A stretch of 64,000 bases of DNA from Bacteroidota bacterium (GTDB lineage: Bacteria; Bacteroidota; Bacteroidia; Cytophagales; Cyclobacteriaceae): assembly GCA_018267135.1 (NCBI GenBank), contig JAFDZA010000007.1:1-64000 (forward strand), read 5' to 3'. The position numbers were made by a program, and so were the translations under genes. Positions 53,387-62,538 of this stretch are shown here, one piece after another. Every line of letters begins with the position of its first letter. Within the stretch, counting starts at the first letter, position 1. The notes under the pieces are model-generated. The model was given only the letters and a program-made list of their open reading frames with translations, had not been told where the DNA came from and made no database searches.

Positions 53387-55144
53387 ATGAAATCATTTGA
53401 CGCCCTGGGCTTATCCGGGGAACTGGTGGAAACCATCCGCCAATTGGGCTTTGAAAATCCTACGCCCATACAAGAAAAAGCAATTCCGGTATTGTTACAA
53501 GGAAATACTGACTTAGTGGGGTTGGCTCAAACCGGCACCGGCAAAACGGCTGCCTTTGGGTTACCTTTACTGGAGCTGGTAGATGCCAACAACCGACAAA
53601 CACAAGCGCTGGTGGTGGCTCCTACACGCGAACTGAGTGTGCAAATCACCAACGACTTCGAACGCTTTTCAAAAAACTTCAAACCACTGAATATTGTTAC
53701 GGTTTACGGAGGCGCGAGCATTTCTGATCAGATTAAGAAAGTGAAAAGAGGGGCTCAGATTATTGTGGCTACCCCCGGCCGATTAATAGATTTGCTGTCG
53801 CGTAAAGTGGTGAATCTCTCACAAATTCAGTACGTAGTGTTAGACGAAGCCGATGAAATGCTGAACATGGGCTTTAAGGAAGACATAGACGAAATTTTAT
53901 CAACCACACCCGAGTCAAAAAGAGTGTGGCTCTTTTCAGCCACGATGCCGCGCGAAGTGCGCGATATTGCCAGCAACTACATGAGCAATCCGCAGGAAAT
54001 TGCTATGGAAGGGCAGAAGCAGGGGAACGAAAACATAGATCATCAGTATGCGTTGGTAGATGATCGCGACAAATACCTTGCCTTAAAACGTTTTGTGGAT
54101 TATACACCCGGAATTTTCGGAGTTGTTTTCTGTCGTACTAAAATGGATACCCAGAAAATTGCCGAACATTTAATTAAAGACGGGTATAATGCAGACCCAC
54201 TGCATGGCGATTTAACCCAAGCCCAGCGCGACCGGGTGATGAAGAGTTTTAAAAACAAAACCCTTCAACTTCTGGTAGCTACTGATGTGGCCGCCCGCGG
54301 CATTGATGTGAGCAACATTACGCATGTAATCCATATGAACATGCCCGATGAGATGGAATTTTATACGCACCGTTCGGGCCGCACCGCCCGCGCGGGAAAG
54401 AAAGGAATTTCGCTGGCCATTATTTCTAAAAAAGAATTAGGCCGCATACACCAGGTAGAGAAAAGCCTTAAGCGCAAGTTTACGCAAGTGGCCGTGCCTA
54501 CCGGTGACGAAGTGTGCCAGCAAAAAATTATGGACCTAGTGCTGAAAGTGCGCTCGGTGGAAATTAACGAAGAAGAAATCGATTCTTTTTTACCCGAAGT
54601 CTATCACGAACTGAAAGATTTTTCCAAAGAAGATATTATCAAACGGTTTGCTTCAATCGAGTTCAATCGCTTTTTAGAATATTACCGCGATGCCCGCGAT
54701 CTTAACAAATCTGATAAGTCTGACAGAAAAAGATTTTTTGAAGAAGGCGATGAGCCGGCCTACTCTACCGGTGACCGTATCTTTATTAACGTAGGCAAGA
54801 TGGATGGCCTGGATAAAGGGAGCCTGCTCGGCCTTATTTGCGATTACGGAGAAACCGATAAGAGCAAGATTGGTAAGATTGATTTGAAAGGAGCCTATTC
54901 TTTTTTTGAAGTAGAAAAAGGAATGGCCGACCAGGTGATGCGCGGATTTGAAGGCGTGGAAGTGCGGGGCCGCAAGGTACGCCTAGAAATGAGCGGAGAG
55001 CGCCCAGAACGGAGCGACAGCGGCCGCGACCGGGGAGGCCGGAGTGGCCGGAGCGGCCGAAGCGGAGGTGGAAACAAACGCAACTTTTCAGAAAAAAAAC
55101 GCGAAGGATTTTGGGGGGGCAAAAGAAAACCAAAACGCTATTGA
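53387..55144 (+). CDS. DEAD-box ATP-dependent RNA helicase (DeaD/CsdA type)
   Basis: The 585-residue helicase has the Q motif GFENPTPIQEKAIP, motif I AQTGTGKT (47-54), PTRELSVQ, DEAD (153-156), SAT and the C-terminal HRSGRTARAG. Residues about 465-540 are a DbpA-type RNA-binding domain (RIFINVGKMDGLDKGSLLGL), as in DeaD/CsdA. The tail (about 545-585) is Arg/Gly/Ser-rich and basic (SGRDRGGRSGRSGRSGGGNK) and should bind RNA. Such enzymes assist ribosome assembly and RNA decay, often in the cold. A hairpin follows. Confidence 0.95.
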   Translation: MKSFDALGLSGELVETIRQLGFENPTPIQEKAIPVLLQGNTDLVGLAQTGTGKTAAFGLPLLELVDANNRQTQALVVAPTRELSVQITNDFERFSKNFKPLNIVTVYGGASISDQIKKVKRGAQIIVATPGRLIDLLSRKVVNLSQIQYVVLDEADEMLNMGFKEDIDEILSTTPESKRVWLFSATMPREVRDIASNYMSNPQEIAMEGQKQGNENIDHQYALVDDRDKYLALKRFVDYTPGIFGVVFCRTKMDTQKIAEHLIKDGYNADPLHGDLTQAQRDRVMKSFKNKTLQLLVATDVAARGIDVSNITHVIHMNMPDEMEFYTHRSGRTARAGKKGISLAIISKKELGRIHQVEKSLKRKFTQVAVPTGDEVCQQKIMDLVLKVRSVEINEEEIDSFLPEVYHELKDFSKEDIIKRFASIEFNRFLEYYRDARDLNKSDKSDRKRFFEEGDEPAYSTGDRIFINVGKMDGLDKGSLLGLICDYGETDKSKIGKIDLKGAYSFFEVEKGMADQVMRGFEGVEVRGRKVRLEMSGERPERSDSGRDRGGRSGRSGRSGGGNKRNFSEKKREGFWGGKRKPKRY

Positions 55145-55192
55145 GCGGTTGGTGTGAATCTGATTTATTATCCGATAAAAATGGCAGCTACC

Positions 55193-55221
55193 ATTTACAG
55201 GCGATGAATCTGCCTGTAAAT
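55193..55221. terminator. Hairpin between the convergent helicase and TPR genes
   Basis: The perfect 10-bp stem ATTTACAGGC / GCCTGTAAAT has a 9-nt loop and lies between two convergent genes. No long T-run follows on either strand, so termination by this hairpin is tentative. It resembles the hairpin at 20958-20992. Confidence 0.55.
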
Positions 55222-55228
55222 GATTTGA

Positions 55229-56338
55229 TCAGCGACAGTGTACTTTCATAAAATCTGCGGCTTCAAGGTTGCCGAGTTGGGCGGAGCGGCTCCAGTCGGC
55301 ACAGGCACCCTTTTTGCCGGTAGCTTGCCGCGCAATGCCGCGCCCGAAATAAGCTAAGGCATGGGCCGGATCTAACTGAATGGCTTTGTCGAAATCGGTT
55401 AATGCCGCAGCATAATTTTTTAGTTTGAGATAGGTTTGTCCCCGGCTGCTGTAGGCCTGCGCGTAAGCAGGGCTGATCCGGATAGCCTGCGAAAAATCGA
55501 GGAGGGCTTGGGGGTAATCGTGCGAGAGAAAGCGGGCTGTGCCACGATCCAGATAGGCAGCATCCAGGCTGGGGTTCAGTTCTAAAGCTTGTGTAAAATC
55601 AGCAATGGCGGCCGCATAGTTTTCCATTTTTTCCTGGGCATGGCCACGATAAGCAAAAGCCAGCACAAACTTTGGATCTAGTTGTATGGCTTTCGTAAAA
55701 TCGGTAATGGCTCCGGCATACTCTTTTGCATCATATTTTATTTTTGCGTTGTAGAGGCTGTTGGTTGCGCTGATGGTGTTTATCTGTGTGTGGTATTTTT
55801 CTGCGATGGCGGCTTTGGTGTTCTCTTCTTTCTGCTGTTGAAGTTGCCGGCCAAGGTCGGCCAGTTTCTGGTTGGCACTTGTCAGCCGCTGTTTCAGTTC
55901 CTCTAATTCGCGCATTTTTTGATGGTCTTCGCTAATTCGTTTCAGCGATTCTTTCAGACTGGTGGTATCTACTTTAATGGAGGCCTTCATCCAGAAAGTC
56001 TGCCCATCCCATTTTTCGCCCAGCACATTGAGTTGTGTAATGCCGGCCGTGATGGTAGAAATGTTTTCTTTAAAATCCTGCGAAAATTTTCCCTTCTCGT
56101 CATGCGAAGTAAGCAAGTCATTGCTTTCTACATAGACGCCCAGCTCGTTGAGCAAGTCCGTTCGCAATTGGTTGGTGGCAATAGCCCGGCACGAAACCTT
56201 GCTATCGGCTTCGCTGGCTTGGTAGGTATATTCGCGCACAAATGTTTTTTCCTGGGCGTGCAAATGAAAACCGATAAGTAGGGTATAAAACAACAGTAGG
56301 TTTTTTGTTTTTTTAGGCAAGGCTACTAGAATTGGCAT
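55229..56338 (-). CDS. Exported TPR-repeat protein
   Basis: The 369-residue protein has a signal peptide (TKNLLLFYTLLIGFHLHAQE), an N-terminal domain (VREYTYQASEADSKVSCRAI ... about 28-130) that I recall from Bacteroidota proteins ahead of TPR or caspase modules, a coiled coil (about 130-175, REL-EELKQRLTSANQKLADL) and four or five tetratricopeptide repeats (about 190-345, such as AITDFTKAIQLDPKFVLAFA). It probably acts as a periplasmic protein-interaction scaffold. No partner gene is visible. Confidence 0.85.
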   Translation of the reverse strand: MPILVALPKKTKNLLLFYTLLIGFHLHAQEKTFVREYTYQASEADSKVSCRAIATNQLRTDLLNELGVYVESNDLLTSHDEKGKFSQDFKENISTITAGITQLNVLGEKWDGQTFWMKASIKVDTTSLKESLKRISEDHQKMRELEELKQRLTSANQKLADLGRQLQQQKEENTKAAIAEKYHTQINTISATNSLYNAKIKYDAKEYAGAITDFTKAIQLDPKFVLAFAYRGHAQEKMENYAAAIADFTQALELNPSLDAAYLDRGTARFLSHDYPQALLDFSQAIRISPAYAQAYSSRGQTYLKLKNYAAALTDFDKAIQLDPAHALAYFGRGIARQATGKKGACADWSRSAQLGNLEAADFMKVHCR

Positions 56339-56437
56339 AAAGAGATGAGTGCTTACTTGGATGATGTGCGGACAAGAGGGTTTAATAGAAAACCTATTCC
56401 AACTAATCTAGCATACACATTTATCATAGCTTAGTGG

Positions 56438-56821
56438 TTATTGGGTTATTGATATCAGGGTGTTATAGAGCGCACTGGCTTGGGTGTCAATCTGAGTATT
56501 GCCAAACGACCAAACAATTCTATTGGTTTTTTCTTTCGTTTTAATTTCAATGAAAGAATACACATTATCCGGATGATTGAAAGTATAATTTCTCAATTCA
56601 TTGGCTTTATTAAAATATTCTAAAGTTTGATTCAGGTTTATTTTTTTGAGTTCTTTACTTTCGTCAAGAAGCCTGCCATCAGCGGTGAGTGTATAGGTTT
56701 TTATGGTGCCTGTAAATCCGCCACCGCTGCCAAACTTAACTTGTTCAATTTCTGTTTGATTGATTTTTCCGGATAGACAGGAACTTACCAGTATGATGAT
56801 TAAAAACGAGTATTTTTTCAT
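56438..56821 (-). CDS. Small lipoprotein of unknown function (127 aa)
   Basis: From ATG 56821 the protein starts MKKYSFLIIILVSSCLSGKI with a lipobox ending in Cys15, so it should be lipidated. The mature part (QVKFGSGGGFTGTIKTYTLT ... NYTFNHPDNVYSFIEIKTKE) is beta-rich. I do not recognise a family. The upstream in-frame extension overlaps the PaaD-like gene and lacks signal features, so it is rejected. It starts 32 bases after the PaaD-like stop on the same strand. Confidence 0.7.
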   Translation of the reverse strand: MKKYSFLIIILVSSCLSGKINQTEIEQVKFGSGGGFTGTIKTYTLTADGRLLDESKELKKINLNQTLEYFNKANELRNYTFNHPDNVYSFIEIKTKEKTNRIVWSFGNTQIDTQASALYNTLISITQ

Positions 56822-56852
56822 AGTCTGCATATTTACATGGGGTATTCTACTC

Positions 56853-57329
56853 TTACACCGGTTTAAATTGTTGAAAAGCTTCCCGGCAGTCGTGGCAATA
56901 ATAAATGGCACGGCACAAGGCGGGCCCAAACGGATTTCTTAACTCGGTGTGGTGACCATTGCACCGCGGGCAGGCAGCGGGTTCTAATATTTCCAAATCG
57001 GTAAACAGGTGCGCAGCTGTGGGCGGGGCAATGCCGAATTTTTTTAATGCCGCTTTTCCTTTTTCCGAAATCCGATCGGACGACCAGGGCTTTTTAAACG
57101 AAACCCGAACAACCGGCTGAGCTATACCTTTGGTTCGGAGAACTGCCTCCACTTCATTTTTCATATAATCTAATGCCGGGCAGCCTACAAAAGTAGGAGT
57201 CATCTCAATTTCTACTTGGTCATTTTTAATCACCACATCGGTAATCACCCCCAAATCAACCAATGAAAGAACGGGTATCTCCGGGTCTTTTACTTCCTCA
57301 AGCCATTTTAAGATTTCGTGTCGGTTCAT
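56853..57329 (-). CDS. paaD: PaaD-like MIP18/DUF59 protein with zinc ribbon
   Basis: The 158-residue protein has an N-terminal DUF59/MIP18 domain (EEVKDPEIPVLSLVDLGVIT, about 10-80) and a C-terminal zinc ribbon with Cys at 120, 123, 145 and 148 (CPRCNGHH ... YYCHDCREA). This layout is that of PaaD, the subunit of the phenylacetyl-CoA epoxidase cluster thought to help mature the metal centre. No paaA, B, C or E genes are in this window, so it may serve another iron-sulfur or metal maturation role. It is divergent from the acyl-CoA ligase. Confidence 0.85.
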   Translation of the reverse strand: MNRHEILKWLEEVKDPEIPVLSLVDLGVITDVVIKNDQVEIEMTPTFVGCPALDYMKNEVEAVLRTKGIAQPVVRVSFKKPWSSDRISEKGKAALKKFGIAPPTAAHLFTDLEILEPAACPRCNGHHTELRNPFGPALCRAIYYCHDCREAFQQFKPV

Positions 57330-57428
57330 GCCGGTTTGCTACCCGAAAGTTACAAATACAAACGGTCATCCTTTCTACCTTGCTAATGCCTTATTTTTTT
57401 TACTATTTGGCAGTTGATTTCTTAACCG

Positions 57429-59105
57429 ATGAAAGATTTTCCGTGGTATAAAAATTATCCTGAAGGGATTCCGAACGAGATTGGCCCGCTGCCGTTCGAT
57501 TCGCTGGTTGATTTGTTTGAGAATGCATCAAAAAAATATGCCGGGCTCACCGCTTATGAAAATCTGGGCGGAAAATTAACCTATCAGCAAGTAGATCAGC
57601 TATCTACGCAGTTTGCCGCGTACCTTCAAAAAAAATTGAAATTAAAAAAAGGCGACCGCATTGCCATTCAGATGCCCAACCTGTTACAGTTTCCGGTGGC
57701 GTTTATCGGAGCCCTGAAAGCGGGGCTGGTAGTGGTTAATACCAACCCGCTCTACACCGCCCGCGAGATGGAACATCAGTTTAAAGATGCGGGCATTTCG
57801 GCTTTGGTCATTGTAGCCAATTTTGCCCACAACGTAGAGGCTATCCTCGATAAAATCCCGGTTAAACATTTTATCGTAACCGAAATGGGCGATTTGGTGG
57901 GAGGCTTCCGGGGTTGGCTCGTAAATTTTGTAGTGAAGTATATTAAAAGACTGGTGCCCGGCTATCACTTGCCGCAGATTATCTCTTTTAAAAAAGTGCT
58001 AAGCGAAGGAGCAACCCTTACCTTAGATAAACCAAAAATAGAACGCGAAGATTTAGCCGTGCTTCAATATACCGGAGGCACCACGGGCGTGCCCAAGGGT
58101 GCCCAGCTTTCGCACCGCAATCTGGTGGCCCACAACGAAATGATTTCGTATTGGTTTGAGCCGCTGCTGAAAGAAACTGCCCAACAGGAAATTGTAGTAA
58201 CGGCTTTGCCCTTGTATCATATTTTTGCTTTGTCGGTAAATCTTACCCTGATGTATCACCGGGGGCTTAACAATGTGCTGATTACCAATCCGCGCGACAT
58301 GAAAGGTTTTTTAACCGAACTGAAAAAATACAGGCTATCAATACTTACAGGAGTCAATACATTATTCAACGGCATGATGAACCACCCGTTGTTTAATGAA
58401 CTTGATTTTTCGCAACTGAAAGGAGCTGTAGGCGGAGGCATGGCCGTGCAGGATGCTGTGGCCATCCGGTGGGAAGAACTTACCAAAAGCCCGTTAGTAG
58501 AAGGCTATGGGTTAAGCGAAACCTCTCCGGTACTATGTTGTAACCCGTTGAACGGAAAACAAAAGCGCGGCACCATTGGCTTGCCCATGCCGAGCACCGA
58601 AGTAGCTGTTTTTGATGACTTGGGGAACCAACTGGCGCAGGGCGAAACAGGCGAAATTTGTGCGCGAGGCCCACAAGTTATGCGCGGCTACTGGGAAAAA
58701 GATAATACCGATGTTTTCTACCACAACGAATGGTTTAAAACAGGCGATGTAGGTTTTATGGATGCCGAAGGTTTCTTTAAAATCGTGGATCGGAAAAAAG
58801 ACATGATTAAAGTAAGCGGCTTCAACGTATTCCCTAACGAAATTGAAAATGTAATTGCCCTCAACCCCAAAGTGCTGGAAGTAGCTGCCATCGGCATACC
58901 CGATGAACGATCGGGCGAAGTAATCAAAGCCTTTATTGTAAAGAAAGACCCTTCGCTAACCGAAGAAGAATTGAAAAAATATTGCCATGAAAACATGGTA
59001 AACTACAAAGTGCCTAAATTTTTTGTGTTTAAAACAGAATTACCTAAAACCAACGTAGGTAAAATATTACGCAGGGCACTGAAGGAAGCTGAAGCTAAAT
59101 CATAA
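57429..59105 (+). CDS. fadD: Long-chain fatty acid--CoA ligase
   Basis: The 558-residue adenylate-forming enzyme activates fatty acids to acyl-CoA with ATP. The P-loop YTGGTTGVPKGAQLSHRN starts near residue 212, followed by VEGYGLSETSPVLCCNPL, the hinge FKTGDVGFMDAEGFFKIVDR and the C-terminal lysine of TNVGKILRRAL. Length and motifs match FadD of the Bacteroidota. Membrane-associated use in fatty-acid breakdown or lipid recycling is expected. It may be co-transcribed with the WD40-like gene 23 bases on. Confidence 0.95.
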   Translation: MKDFPWYKNYPEGIPNEIGPLPFDSLVDLFENASKKYAGLTAYENLGGKLTYQQVDQLSTQFAAYLQKKLKLKKGDRIAIQMPNLLQFPVAFIGALKAGLVVVNTNPLYTAREMEHQFKDAGISALVIVANFAHNVEAILDKIPVKHFIVTEMGDLVGGFRGWLVNFVVKYIKRLVPGYHLPQIISFKKVLSEGATLTLDKPKIEREDLAVLQYTGGTTGVPKGAQLSHRNLVAHNEMISYWFEPLLKETAQQEIVVTALPLYHIFALSVNLTLMYHRGLNNVLITNPRDMKGFLTELKKYRLSILTGVNTLFNGMMNHPLFNELDFSQLKGAVGGGMAVQDAVAIRWEELTKSPLVEGYGLSETSPVLCCNPLNGKQKRGTIGLPMPSTEVAVFDDLGNQLAQGETGEICARGPQVMRGYWEKDNTDVFYHNEWFKTGDVGFMDAEGFFKIVDRKKDMIKVSGFNVFPNEIENVIALNPKVLEVAAIGIPDERSGEVIKAFIVKKDPSLTEEELKKYCHENMVNYKVPKFFVFKTELPKTNVGKILRRALKEAEAKS

Positions 59106-59128
59106 TTTTTTTTCAATTAAACCCAGTT

Positions 59129-60223
59129 ATGAGAAATATTACTCTTTTCATTCTTTTTGTTTCACTGGTATCCTTGTCGCTTACCAATCATAAAAATCCA
59201 CATCCGGGAACAGAAGCTGATTCAGTTCATTATGCCCGCGAAAAACATTTTAAAAATATTCGTCAGTTAACATTTGGTGCCGATAATGCCGAAGCGTATT
59301 GGAGTTTTGATGGAAAAAAAATCAGTTTCCAGTCGAACAACAGCGCGTGGGGTCTGCACTGCGACCAGATTTTTTATATGCCGGTAAGCGGTATGGATTT
59401 AAGTCATGGCGAGAAGCCTTCCCTCATCAGCACGGGCGAAGGCAGAACAACGTGTGCCTACTTTATGCCGGATGGAAAATCGGTGCTGTATGCGTCCACA
59501 CATTTAGGCAGCAAAGAATGCCCGAAAGATGTAGAGCGTAAACCGGGCGGAAAATACCTGTGGCCAATCTACGACTCGTACGATATTTTCGTGGCCGACC
59601 TAAAAGGTAAAATAACCGGGCGACTTACCGATACCCCGGGCTACGATGCTGAAGCAACGGTATCACCTAAAAAAGATAAAATCGTTTTCACTTCCATGCG
59701 CAACGGAGATCTGGATTTGTACACCATGGATATAGACGGAAGAAATGTAAAACAGATTACGCATGAACTGGGGTATGACGGAGGAGCTTTTTTTTCGCCC
59801 GATGGAAAGAAGATAGTATTTCGTGCCTCGCGCTTTAATTCAGATGAAGAAAAAAAAGAATATATAGACTACCTGAAACAGGGGCTGGTGGCGCCTACTT
59901 CTATGGAAATTTTTACCTGCAATGTAGATGGCTCCGATTTAAAACAAGTAACTCACTTAGGTAAAGCTAACTGGGCTCCATATTATCACCCTTCAGGTAA
60001 GAAAATAATTTTCAGCTCTAACCACAAAAGCAAACGAGGTTTTCAGTTTAATCTGTTTATGATTAATGAAGATGGCTCGGGCTTAGAGCAAATTTCGCAC
60101 GACACGGTTTTTGATTCTTTCCCGATGTTTTCGCCCGATGGAAAAAAAATAATTTTCGCATCCAATCGCAATAACGGAGGCACTCATAATACCAACTTGT
60201 TTGTAGCCGACTGGCTTGATTAA
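59129..60223 (+). CDS. Exported PD40/TolB-like beta-propeller protein
   Basis: The 364-residue protein has a signal peptide (MRNITLFILFVSLVSLSLTN) and a repeated PD40 pattern (DNAEAYWSFDGKKISFQSNN, FFSPDGKKIVFRASRFNSDE, FPMFSPDGKKIIFASNRNNG), giving about six blades of a TolB-type beta-propeller. Many Bacteroidota homologues are annotated as biopolymer transporter TolR/TolB-like. Function is unknown; binding of a protein or peptide in the periplasm is plausible. It lies 23 bases after the acyl-CoA ligase. Confidence 0.9.
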   Translation: MRNITLFILFVSLVSLSLTNHKNPHPGTEADSVHYAREKHFKNIRQLTFGADNAEAYWSFDGKKISFQSNNSAWGLHCDQIFYMPVSGMDLSHGEKPSLISTGEGRTTCAYFMPDGKSVLYASTHLGSKECPKDVERKPGGKYLWPIYDSYDIFVADLKGKITGRLTDTPGYDAEATVSPKKDKIVFTSMRNGDLDLYTMDIDGRNVKQITHELGYDGGAFFSPDGKKIVFRASRFNSDEEKKEYIDYLKQGLVAPTSMEIFTCNVDGSDLKQVTHLGKANWAPYYHPSGKKIIFSSNHKSKRGFQFNLFMINEDGSGLEQISHDTVFDSFPMFSPDGKKIIFASNRNNGGTHNTNLFVADWLD

Positions 60224-60234
60224 AAATAACAGCT

Positions 60235-60759
60235 ATGATGATTAACCTCGTACTGGCGGCAGCCGCCCCGAAAGAGCAGATAAAAAAATCGGTAGAAGAG
60301 TACTTATTGCAAATCGGGCTGCTAACAACAGCCGATGATTTTTCGCGCCCGTGGGGTGGATTTTTTGTGATAGACGAACAGCAAGCCGAGCGGTTTATTC
60401 AGTTGTTCTTTCCCCACTTGCAAAAAAAAGATTTATCTATTGCCGGTAAACTCAGCCCTAAAATTTTAATGGTGGCACCCGGCCAGCGGCTGTCGTGGCA
60501 ATACCACCACCGGAGAGCCGAAATATGGAAGTTGGCAGCCGGGGTGGCGGGGGTGGTAACGAGCGATACCGACCAACCGGGCGAATTAAAAAAATTAGCG
60601 ATTGGTGAAATTATCAAACTAAAACAAGGCGAACGCCACCGCTTGGTAGGTTTGCCCGAAGGCTGGGGTATGATTGCCGAGATATGGCAGCATACGGATA
60701 CCGCTCATCCATCCGATGAAAATGATATTGTGCGCGTGCAAGATGATTTTGGAAGATGA
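60235..60759 (+). CDS. Cupin protein like the C-terminal domain of type II mannose-6-phosphate isomerase
   Basis: The 174-residue protein has a cupin barrel with RPWGGFFVID (about 39-48), SWQYHHRRAEIW (about 86-97) with the metal-binding His and Glu, and EIWQHTDTAHPSDENDIVRV near the end. This is the single-domain version of the phosphomannose isomerase domain seen in ManC-type enzymes, without the guanylyltransferase half. It probably isomerises or binds a sugar phosphate; activity is unproved. It lies 11 bases after the beta-propeller gene and abuts the convergent kinase gene end to end. Confidence 0.85.
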   Translation: MMINLVLAAAAPKEQIKKSVEEYLLQIGLLTTADDFSRPWGGFFVIDEQQAERFIQLFFPHLQKKDLSIAGKLSPKILMVAPGQRLSWQYHHRRAEIWKLAAGVAGVVTSDTDQPGELKKLAIGEIIKLKQGERHRLVGLPEGWGMIAEIWQHTDTAHPSDENDIVRVQDDFGR

Positions 60760-62448
60760 TCAGGCTACCGGAAGGCAAACGATAAATACAGAACCTTCTC
60801 CATATTTTGATTCGAACGAGATTTCACCTTTTATGCGGCTCAGAGTTTCTTTTACTATATATAACCCCAGCCCGGAGCCTTCCGATTTATCGGATGCGCG
60901 ATAAAACATATTAAATATTTTGCTGTGGTGCTCCGGGCGAATACCAATACCGTTGTCTTCCACACGCAACTCTACAATATGTTTCTTTTGCAACACATGA
61001 ATAGTAACGTGTGGATTTTTCTTGTTTTTATCACAATATTTAATGGCATTGCCCAAGAGGTTATTTAGAATTACCCGAAGCCTTTTTTTATCGGTGGTAA
61101 TAAGAAAATGGGAGGGGCACACAATGCTGATTTTAAATTGATCGGGGGTTGGCATGTGAGCTAGCCCCTCTGCGGCCTCTTCCAATTCTTTTCTTAAATC
61201 AAATTCTTCGGTTTCTAATTCGAGCCGTGAATTTCGGCTGTAGTCAATAATTTCCTTAATGAAGGAATCGAGCTTATCTACTCGCCCCCGGATGAGGGTA
61301 AACAGCGTTCGCATTTCATTGAGGTCTGAAGTTTTCTCGGCAATATTGGTGAGGCCCAGAATTGAACTTAATGGAGAACGCAAATCGTGCGAGGTGCTAT
61401 ACACAAACCGGTCTAACTCGGCATTGGTTTTTACCAGCAAATCATTTTGTTCATGCAATTTTCTTTCGGCTTCTTTTCGCTCAGTAATGTCGGTGGCAGA
61501 ACCCACCATTTGTATAGCATTCCCTTGTTCATCCCATACGGCCAGCCCGCTGTCCAGCACCCAAATTATCGAGTTGTCTTTTTTTAACATTCTAAATTCG
61601 ATCAGGTAAGGTACCCGGTGGCGGAGGTGGCTTTGCACTGCAGCGGTTACCGTGGGCCGGTCGTCAGGGTAAACCACCTGCATAAATTGTTCGAAGTTGG
61701 CTAGTTCAAACTCGCCATCATTGTAGCCCAGCATGGTTCCCCACACAGGGCTGCAATACACTTTGTTGGCGGGGATGTCCCACTCCCAAATGCCGGCACG
61801 AAAACCTTTAATGGCCAGTTCGTAGCGTTTCTTGCTGCGGATCAATTGCTGTTCGTTGGCAAGCAATAATTTTTCGGCCAGCGTATTATTGTCTATCAGT
61901 AGGCGGATGAGCAGCAGGCAAGTAATAAAGGCTACTAAAAAATTGATGGTTTGATCGCTCTTATGCAAGGTTAATGGCAAATGAGAAACGGCCAGCACCT
62001 GCAGATGCGTAAAATGACTTAAGAGATACAGTCCCAACGGAATGATGATAAATAATCCGGTTAGAATTTTCTCTTTAGCATCAAATAAAACTAAACTGCC
62101 CATGCTTACCACTACATAAAAAAAACTAGTGCCGCTGTTGTTGTCGGCTATTACATCGCGTAAGTCAAAAATAAAGACAACCAGATTGACGATCGTCAGT
62201 AAAAATACAGTGGATAAAGTATAGAAGCCTTTCCGGTTCAGCCAGAGTGAGACAGTTGCCATTAACATCATTGCCACGTAGAGCGGGCCATACATAGGTA
62301 AACTCAGCAGGCTGTGGGTAATCAGAATAAGAGCTCCGGCTGCCATTACGAGCAGCGAAGCCTGCCCCCGTAAGATTGCATTTTTGTATTCTGCCCTTGA
62401 GTGGATATACTGCGTACCCACTAAAAAATTTCGGACATTCATCTTCAT
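60760..62448 (-). CDS. PAS-domain membrane sensor histidine kinase
   Basis: The 562-residue kinase has an N-terminal membrane domain of about six helices (about 30-185), a PAS domain with PAC (about 208-325, including ELAIKGFRAGIWEWDI and ATDITERKEAERK), a HisKA domain with H-box YSTSHDLRSP (His354) and an HATPase_c domain with ILNNLLGNAIKY, VEDNGIGIRPEH and GSGLGLYIVKETL. No response regulator is adjacent. The signal is unknown. It may start at ATG 62448 or two codons later. Confidence 0.92.
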   Translation of the reverse strand: MKMNVRNFLVGTQYIHSRAEYKNAILRGQASLLVMAAGALILITHSLLSLPMYGPLYVAMMLMATVSLWLNRKGFYTLSTVFLLTIVNLVVFIFDLRDVIADNNSGTSFFYVVVSMGSLVLFDAKEKILTGLFIIIPLGLYLLSHFTHLQVLAVSHLPLTLHKSDQTINFLVAFITCLLLIRLLIDNNTLAEKLLLANEQQLIRSKKRYELAIKGFRAGIWEWDIPANKVYCSPVWGTMLGYNDGEFELANFEQFMQVVYPDDRPTVTAAVQSHLRHRVPYLIEFRMLKKDNSIIWVLDSGLAVWDEQGNAIQMVGSATDITERKEAERKLHEQNDLLVKTNAELDRFVYSTSHDLRSPLSSILGLTNIAEKTSDLNEMRTLFTLIRGRVDKLDSFIKEIIDYSRNSRLELETEEFDLRKELEEAAEGLAHMPTPDQFKISIVCPSHFLITTDKKRLRVILNNLLGNAIKYCDKNKKNPHVTIHVLQKKHIVELRVEDNGIGIRPEHHSKIFNMFYRASDKSEGSGLGLYIVKETLSRIKGEISFESKYGEGSVFIVCLPVA

Positions 62449-62538
62449 AATATTTTACAAGGTAAATATTAAATACAGACGATATGTTTTTCTTAGGCGA
62501 AACGTTTCACATCATTCTTTTTTGCTTTAATTTGTAGT

